This document shows positions 57,991-64,000 of a stretch of DNA of 64,000 nt, piece by piece (the first letter of the stretch is position 1; each line of letters starts with the position of its first letter). The stretch comes from Coturnix japonica (taxonomy: Eukaryota > Chordata > Aves > Galliformes > Phasianidae): the NCBI RefSeq assembly GCF_001577835.2, contig NC_029542.1:4323060-4387059 (forward strand). The letters run 5' to 3'. A program made the translations under genes and the position numbers. Below the pieces are notes generated by a model. The model had not been told where the DNA came from. It searched no databases and saw nothing but the letters and a program-made list of their open reading frames with translations.

Positions 57991-60502
57991 TACTGAGTAA
58001 CACAATAAAGCGATGAGATTCGATTATCAAAATATTTTCCTTTTTTTTTTTTTCCCCAACAGTTATAGTACATCAAAAATATACAGTGAACATTACAGGG
58101 GGGTACTGGCCAAGTCCCTACAGTCTGTTATTCCATTTTTTGTAGGTTTTTTTTTTGTTTTCTTGGAATCAAACTGTTCACATCACTCCAAGGTTATTTA
58201 CAGAGGGGCACGCCTTACTGAGCGCTGTGGACTATGCCCTACTATCTAGTACAGCATATGCTAAGTCAAAGGCAGTAAATGCTTTGGATTGCATGGGAGC
58301 AGGGTGGGGTCCCTGGAGGCGAAGGGGATGCGACAGAGGCAGGATGTTCTTACGCAGCTCATTGCAGTATTATTGTTATTAGAAGGAATGGCTTTCAAGG
58401 GTTAAAGTGCCGAGTGTGGGAGTGTATCAGGACTCCACTGGAGGAGGGTTGACAGGAGCAGCCGCTGCTGGCTCCAGCACAGGCTTTTTAGAACAAAACG
58501 CAGGGGAAACAACCCAGTGGTGCCCAGCTGCTCCTGCAGGCTGCAGCACGGCCACAGCTGCCTCTCCCTGTGCTCCGGGGCTGCTGTGTGCGTGCAGGAG
58601 GAGATGTGCTGCCCTCTGCTGCAGCCAGAGCTGGGAGGAGGCCTGGAGAAGAGCACAGTGAGAGTGGTACAGTGAGGGCCTGGATGGCTGCAGGCTGCTC
58701 AGCACTGAGATGCTGTCAGAGCCACATCCTCCTGTGGGGGCCCCGAGCAGCACAGGGTCCTGTCCTGGTGGATCTGGGGTTGTCTCTTGGTCTGGGCCAC
58801 ACGTGATCCCAAGGCTGGTGGGCCCCACTCCATGTCCCTGATTAGGCCACTGCAGCAGTACCCTTCTACCCTCAGCCTGCTCTCCTAAGTCTCCCCACCA
58901 CCTCAGGACCTTGTGTCTACTCTGATCTTTCCATAGGTGAACCCCCCCCCAACACCTGGTGCCTTCCCTCCCCTTCCCCCCCTGAGGTAGAGGGAGATGC
59001 CCTGAGCAGATAAATCCATACCCAGATGCTTCTTCATACTCTTCTGCATGGGGAACACAGCAGCAGCACTCCATGGGTCAGCACTGCCCATGGTGAGAGC
59101 AGAGTGCCCTCCAGATGTGGGAGCTGCTCCCTCCATGCAGCAGTCCCTGCTGTCACCCGAGGTTCCCAGCTCTGGGAACAGAAGCATTAGGTGGCAGCAG
59201 GTCCCCGTACACCTCCAAGACCTCATCCTGAGCATCGGTGGTGCACGCTGGGCAAAATCCTCCTGAAATCCAAGTGTTGCTTATGGCCATGATGTCAGGT
59301 ATGTGCGCTTGTGCGTGTGGATTCCCAGATGTGCAAAACCACCTCATCCCAAGGGCTGGACAAGAACACGACCTCGTGCCGGGATGCTGCAGAGGTGTCT
59401 GAGCCAGCACCCGGCCTGGGGATGGGAGAGGACAGCACGGCAGAGGAACCACCTGCACGGAGCTGAGTGTTGCTTTGTGTCCTATATCTGCTCCAAACAA
59501 CACTCCCAGCCCTACAGACCGAGCACCAAAAACGTAGACAGCAAACGCCAAGCCAGCTGCTCCCATGGGATTGCATAGATCAGGGTGGGTCGTCACTCCA
59601 GTATCAGGTCCATTTGGGTCGCGACTTTCCTGCGGGTTTCTATTTACAGCAGCGCTGGGAACGCAGAGAGCTGCGTGTTCAGTTTTCAGACCAGGTCCTC
59701 GCTGGGCCTTCTGAGCACAGTGAAAAGAGCATCTGAGGGAGGCTGGCAGCGCCTGCTCCATCCTCCCTGATTGTCTGGGCTGCCAGGGTGGTGCCTTCGC
59801 TTGGTGGAGTCACAAACTCCTTGGAAGCTCCAATGGGGATGGGGTGAGACGGCAAGCAACAACGGTGCCTTCCTCTGGAGAACCAAAAGTGCTTTGGGGA
59901 CATTCACACAGCCTCACAGCATCTCCCCTGAGGTAGGGGCAGGATTGTCCCCCCGGGGGTGGGATTGAGGCAAACAGGGCTCAGAGCAGTGTCCCCTCCT
60001 TCCCACCTCAGGGAGTGCAAACCAGATGGGAGCAGAGCCTGTGCCCAGTTTCTGTGCTTCTCGGGGTGCCTGGGAGAAAGGCTGTGTGCTTTCAGAGGGC
60101 AGAGCAGTGAGTCCCAGGCCTTGCCTATTGCTCTCAGAGTGAGGATGTGACCAGCACGGCCAACAGCTCTTTGGCGTGGGATCAGGGCTGCTCCATCCCT
60201 GAGGGACCAGCCGGCTCCTCTCCTCCCAGTCTGGGAACTGGGAGGCAGACAAGAAGCACAGCAAGGTCCTGGTGGCTCCGGCACCATCCTCACCCCACAG
60301 GGCCCAACCATTGAGGGGCCGTCATGGGCAGGGGGAGCAGCAGGGGGGGCCACAGTGGGGCTGGCTGGGCTCTGACGGAGCGTTGCACACCAAAAGGAGC
60401 CAGCTGGAAGCAAAGGGGAAGCCTGGGTCGATGCCTACTGCTACGGTTTCCCATCAGCCAGGAGAGCAGTCAGTGCCCTGTGCAGCCCCATGGCGAGCGG
60501 CT
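57991..60502 (-). other. ZNF385C: Probable ZNF385C 3' UTR
   Basis: The 2.5 kb left of the ZNF385C stop codon holds no supported gene on either strand. The part at 58030-58400 is T-rich on plus (A-rich on minus) and UTR-like. Open frames of up to 215 codons are chance frames in GC-rich DNA. Confidence 0.5.
58004..58009 (+). terminator. NKIRAS2: NKIRAS2 poly(A) signal
   Basis: AATAAAG about 910 bp after the stop codon, followed by T-rich sequence. Confidence 0.75.
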
Positions 60503-63500
60503 CTAATAGGGTGCGAAGACGATGGGGCCCGGCGTGGTGCGGACGTGGGCTGGCGGCGTTCGGAATAGGGCTGGTCCGAGGATTGGGGCTTGGAAGAGCG
60601 TGGTGGCAGCAGCTGGGCGCAGGGCGAGGGGCCCAGGCATGGCACACACCGCCGTGGTGAGCGGGCTGGGCAGGAAGCGCGTTGCCAGCGTTTTGGTGAG
60701 GTGCTTCTGCAGAGCCAGCTTGGACTGCAGGAGGGAGAGGAGGCGGCGTGAGGGCTGCAACAGCTCAGAGCAGCCCTGCGGTGTCTGCAGCAAACACAGA
60801 GCCCATCCCCAGCACCGTGAGCCCCCAGCCCCACACCCTGCCCCAGCTCCCCCCACCCGCTGCTTCCCCGGCACCTGGGCTGGTATTTCTGCCAGCTCTC
60901 CACCAGACCAGGCAGGGAGGCTCAGGTCTGTGCAGATAAACGTTTGGGTCTGGTTCAGCAGAACTGTGCCAACCCCAGGCACTCAAACAGCACAGCTGCC
61001 TGCTGCCAAATGTGAGCCAGGTGGAAGGACCCCAAATGCTGCAGCTGCTCAGAGCGCTGCTGCCGGAGAGCTGAGCTCTCCCTGTGCTTTCCTTCACACA
61101 AAGGAAAACCAGCTCCAGGTCCTCCCCCAAAGGGATCCGTGGGGTGCAAGGAACGGAGGCTTTGAGAACAGTGTGTCTTATTGCAGGAGATGATGTGTCA
61201 TGCAGTTGAGTGTCGCAGCCAGCCAGCAGGGGGGGTGATTTGCTGGGAGACAGATACCTTGAGAATACTCACTGCGAGGGCAGCATTCTTCTGCAGCTTG
61301 TTGTAGGGGCTGTACTTGGGCTTCGGTGGCTTCCCGGCCAACCTGTCTTTGTGCCGCCGGCTGCTCATGTGCTGCAAGAGGACAAGGGCCAAGCGATGGG
61401 CACCACAGGCACAGCTGGTGCCTCTAACCCCCACCAAACCTGTGTTATCCCCACAGCAGGGAAAACCCACAGGACTATGGCAAACACACACACATTCCCC
61501 TTGGCTTAAGGGAGGGATTTCAAAGGGATGAGTCCCGTCAAACCCAAGATGCTCCTCTCCCATGGCATCGTGCTGATGGATGCACACTGAAGCCCCTTTG
61601 CAGAGGGCTCTGCATTTCCACACACCTGAGGCTTGGTGCCGTTACCTGTTTGAGTTGGGTCTCCGAGTTCACATAGATCTCACACACTTGGCAGTGGAAC
61701 GCCTTGTTCTGGATGTTGATGCTGCCCTTGTTGCCGATTCTCTTGGCTTTGTGTCCTGCTCGGGCCAGCAGCTTCCCCCGGCCGCGCCGCAGCTGGGCGC
61801 TGTGTCCTTCCAGCATGGACTTGTGCTTGGCACCTGGGCATGGGGAGATGCTCAGCAAACACCAAACCCTTGGTCCCTCTGCAGCAACACCCCACCCCAA
61901 CATCCCAACCCATGCTGGGATGCAGCAGCCCCTTCCCAGCCCCTGCCAACCTCCAAACCATAAACCCTCTGCTCCCAGAGATGTTCCCCCCTCCTTCCAC
62001 ACTCAGACCTTTGGAGAAATGGCTATTTTCAGCTTGTCCTGGAGCCGCCTCCATCCCCGGGCATTAGCACAGCATCTGCACCGAGCCCAAGGTCAGAGCA
62101 GCGCCGGCACAGAGCTGGGAATAGCTCAGTGGGGCCACGGGGGGCAGGGAAGGAGAGCCCCAAATCCCACACACCTGGGGACGGAGCGCTGCGTCTGCCC
62201 CTTCCCAGCGAGGGCTGGGGGTGGGCACGTAATTCAACCCCCCGCTAATTCCTTCTATTTTGTAAGGCGTTAAGCAGGAGCCGCAGCTCAGCGCTGCGTG
62301 ACAGCCGGAGCGGCAGCCTGTGAACATTTTGTTTGTTTGTTCTTCTTCCCCAAATCAGCGCCCGTCTTTGTAACCAGAGCTGACAAAAGCCAAAGGACAC
62401 GTTTGCAGCTAAGCCCTGGGGCGGGGGCTGCTGGCTCCCAGATCCCGCTGCGACGGGGGGGGGCTCCCCCCGTTAGGATCAGGGCTGCTCGGGCTGAGCA
62501 TCGCGGGCACGTGGAGCCAACGCTGCAGAGACTGCGGCACAGCGAGCTGGGGGGCTCTGGGGGACGCTGGGGGGCTCTGGGGGCTCGGCCGGGGGGAGCT
62601 GCGCTGTGGGGCTCATTCACTTCCCCAGGTGGCTCCCAAAAGGCCGCCCAGCAACGGGCTGCTCCGGGCACATCCTGACACTGCCAGTGCTGTCACGTTA
62701 GAGCTGCACTGCAACAGAATACAAAGCGGCCTCCAATAGCTTAAATAAATCTATCTGGAAAGGTCTTTAATTAAGCTACACGAACAATGAGGGAGCTTTC
62801 GATCTTGCTGGAATTCACTCCTTAAGCCGCAGCACAGGTAAAACACCGCAGCTTACGTTTGCAAGCCACCTTAATTAACCCTTTTTAATTAAAGCAACAC
62901 TCATTAACTCGCAAGGCCGCGTGGCTCTGCGTGGATCCCGTCCCCAGGCACTGCCCTTACCCGTGTTGTGAGCCTCCAGCTGGGACAGCGAGTTGACGGT
63001 CACCTTGCAGGTGGGGCAGTACAGGTGCTGTTTGCCCTTCCTACCCTCCTTCTCGCTGTCGGGCGCTGAGCCGCTGCTGCCCGACTCTGCCGCCTGCGCC
63101 TCCGGCCCGTGCGCGGCCGAGGAGGTGACGCTGGCGGCGTCGGACGCGGCCTCGGACGGCTCGGAGGGCGGCGGGGAGCCCAGCGGGGCGGCGCTGCCCG
63201 GTGTCTCCGCGGGCGGCTGCTCGGAGCCGGGCGGCAGCGCCACGTCGGGGCCGTCACCATCCGCCTCCTTGGGGTCGCTGGGGGGAACTGGAGGGAAGGG
63301 AGGGAAAAACGGGGAAGAGAAATCAATCAGCCGAGGGCAAAAGCTCCACTTGTCCTGAATGGGGATTTCAGAGAGCAGCCCCGAGCCTGGCCCAGCAGCT
63401 CTTCTCTGCTCCGGGTGGGGTTCTGCTCTGCTGCTCTATCACAGCTTTTATCTGCATCTCATTGCAGCTGTGCTCAGCCCTGAGGGTGCGCGACGGCACC

Positions 63501-63885
63501 TGCAGACTCCACAGTCGGGTATAGAACACTTTGTTTTCACAGCCATTATCTGTGTTTATAAACATCAGCCAGGAAGGCCAAACGCTGGGAAAACACTACA
63601 GCACTGCACAGCAAAGCCCCCGGGGCTGGCAGCAGGACGGGATCCCACCCACCCCAGCCAAGGGCTCAGGGTGCTCCTCACACCGTGTGTGCTGCACAGC
63701 ATTGGGGCTACAGCCCTGCTCGTACCTGCACTGCTGGGATCCTCATCACCCTCCAGGCAGGGGGTGAAGTCGGCCGTGCTGTCCCCGCCCACGGCCCCCG
63801 CTGCCTTCTGCTTGCTCTTCATGGCCTCGATGGCTTTCAGCCTCCGGGCGTGTTTGTGGCCTTTGTAGTGGGCCTCTGCCTGGTT
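60503..63885 (-). CDS. ZNF385C: Zinc finger protein 385C, last five coding exons (5' part outside window)
   Basis: Exons 5' to 3': 63885-63726, 63287-62961, 61833-61646, 61371-61273 and 60724-60503, together 331 codons plus stop in one frame. The first visible exon opens with [21 protein letters not shown], the second half of a matrin/U1-like C2H2 finger. The next exon is acidic and Ser/Ala/Pro-rich and ends with the finger [18 protein letters not shown]. The third carries [30 protein letters not shown], completed by [25 protein letters not shown] in the fourth. The last exon ends in the family-typical [13 protein letters not shown] and FAPY. ZNF385 proteins bind structured RNA or DNA; the function of the C paralogue is poorly known. 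Paralogue choice rests on the C-terminus and on synteny with NKIRAS2. Confidence 0.88.
61834..62960 (-). other. ZNF385C: ZNF385C intron, no internal gene seen
   Basis: A 1.1 kb GC-rich intron between the two zinc-finger exons. The only longer frames run in both strands through GC-rich sequence at 62290-62680 and look like composition effects. The intron at 63288-63725 is likewise empty. Confidence 0.55.
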
Positions 63886-64000
63886 CTGCAGGGGACACAG
63901 ACACTGCATCAGTGCTAAGGATGGACAGAAGGATGGACAGACAGGCAGGTGGGTGCAGGGGCAGCTCAGATGTGGCTGGCTGTGCAGCACACACCCCAGT
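63886..64000 (-). other. ZNF385C: ZNF385C intron sequence running off the window
   Basis: Sequence upstream of the first visible acceptor (CCCCTGCAG). The exon encoding the first half of the zinc finger must lie beyond the right edge. Confidence 0.6.

Larger units (their letters stand above)
57092..58030 (+). other. NKIRAS2: NKIRAS2 3' UTR
   Basis: About 0.9 kb to AATAAA at 58004-58009. A 221-codon open frame inside it has no recognisable similarity. Confidence 0.7.

Noticed and set aside
58427-59074. 215-codon open frame (-) left of ZNF385C
   Set aside because: It lies in the probable ZNF385C 3' UTR, has no domain and no splice logic joining it to the zinc-finger exons.

Overview
The window is vertebrate chromosomal DNA. 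It carries eight spliced protein-coding genes in the order KLHL10(+), KLHL11(-), ACLY(-), ODAD4/TTC25(+), CNP(+), DNAJC7(-), NKIRAS2(+), ZNF385C(-, its 5' part lies beyond the right edge). From memory this is the gene order of human 17q21. Introns and intergenic gaps are short, CpG-rich promoters are dense, there are many micro- and minisatellites, and I recognise no LINE, SINE, LTR element or DNA transposon. Together with the protein sequences this points to an avian microchromosome, most likely a galliform bird. I cannot separate chicken from its relatives without a search.

Layout. Positions 1-3600: KLHL10 (5 exons) and its promoter. Positions 3785-8639: KLHL11, with a 2.7 kb 3' UTR, tail-to-tail with KLHL10. 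Positions 8778-28.2k: ACLY, 27 constant coding exons, one 30-nt cassette exon and an inferred non-coding first exon; its 3' end lies only about 140-160 bp from the KLHL11 start codon. Positions 28.1-29.0k: a CpG-rich region that appears to serve ACLY (leftward) and ODAD4 (rightward). Positions 28974-34679: ODAD4, 12 exons, ending in an acidic Glu-rich tail. Positions 34.7-38.9k: CNP, whose first coding exon contributes only the ATG. Positions 38.9-42.05k: no gene, only candidate distal poly(A) signals on both strands. Positions 42.06-55.6k: DNAJC7, 14 exons with a 7 kb first intron. Positions 55592-55914: a 323-bp head-to-head promoter shared by DNAJC7 and NKIRAS2. Positions 55915-58030: NKIRAS2, 3 exons. 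Positions 57970-64000: ZNF385C, whose last five coding exons are visible.

The genes do not form one pathway. KLHL10 (spermatid Cul3 adaptor), KLHL11 (Cul3 adaptor), ACLY (cytosolic acetyl-CoA synthesis), ODAD4 (ciliary outer dynein arm docking), CNP (2',3'-cyclic nucleotide phosphodiesterase of myelin), DNAJC7 (Hsp70/Hsp90 co-chaperone), NKIRAS2 (NF-kappaB-modulating small GTPase) and ZNF385C (zinc finger protein) are an old syntenic block. All exon models were built by hand from reading frames, splice sites and remembered family sequences. Every complete model closes in frame at a length close to the human protein: 584, 689, 1091 or 1101, 589, 420, 486 and 191 residues.

No new system (toxin, CRISPR, selfish element or novel gene) was found. 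The points worth a second look are the conserved ACLY cassette exon, a GC-AG intron in ACLY, an X-box in front of ODAD4, an inverted ETS pair in the DNAJC7/NKIRAS2 promoter, a frame-shifted DNAJC7 N-terminus, lineage changes in KLHL10, KLHL11 and ODAD4, and several tandem repeats that fill short introns.
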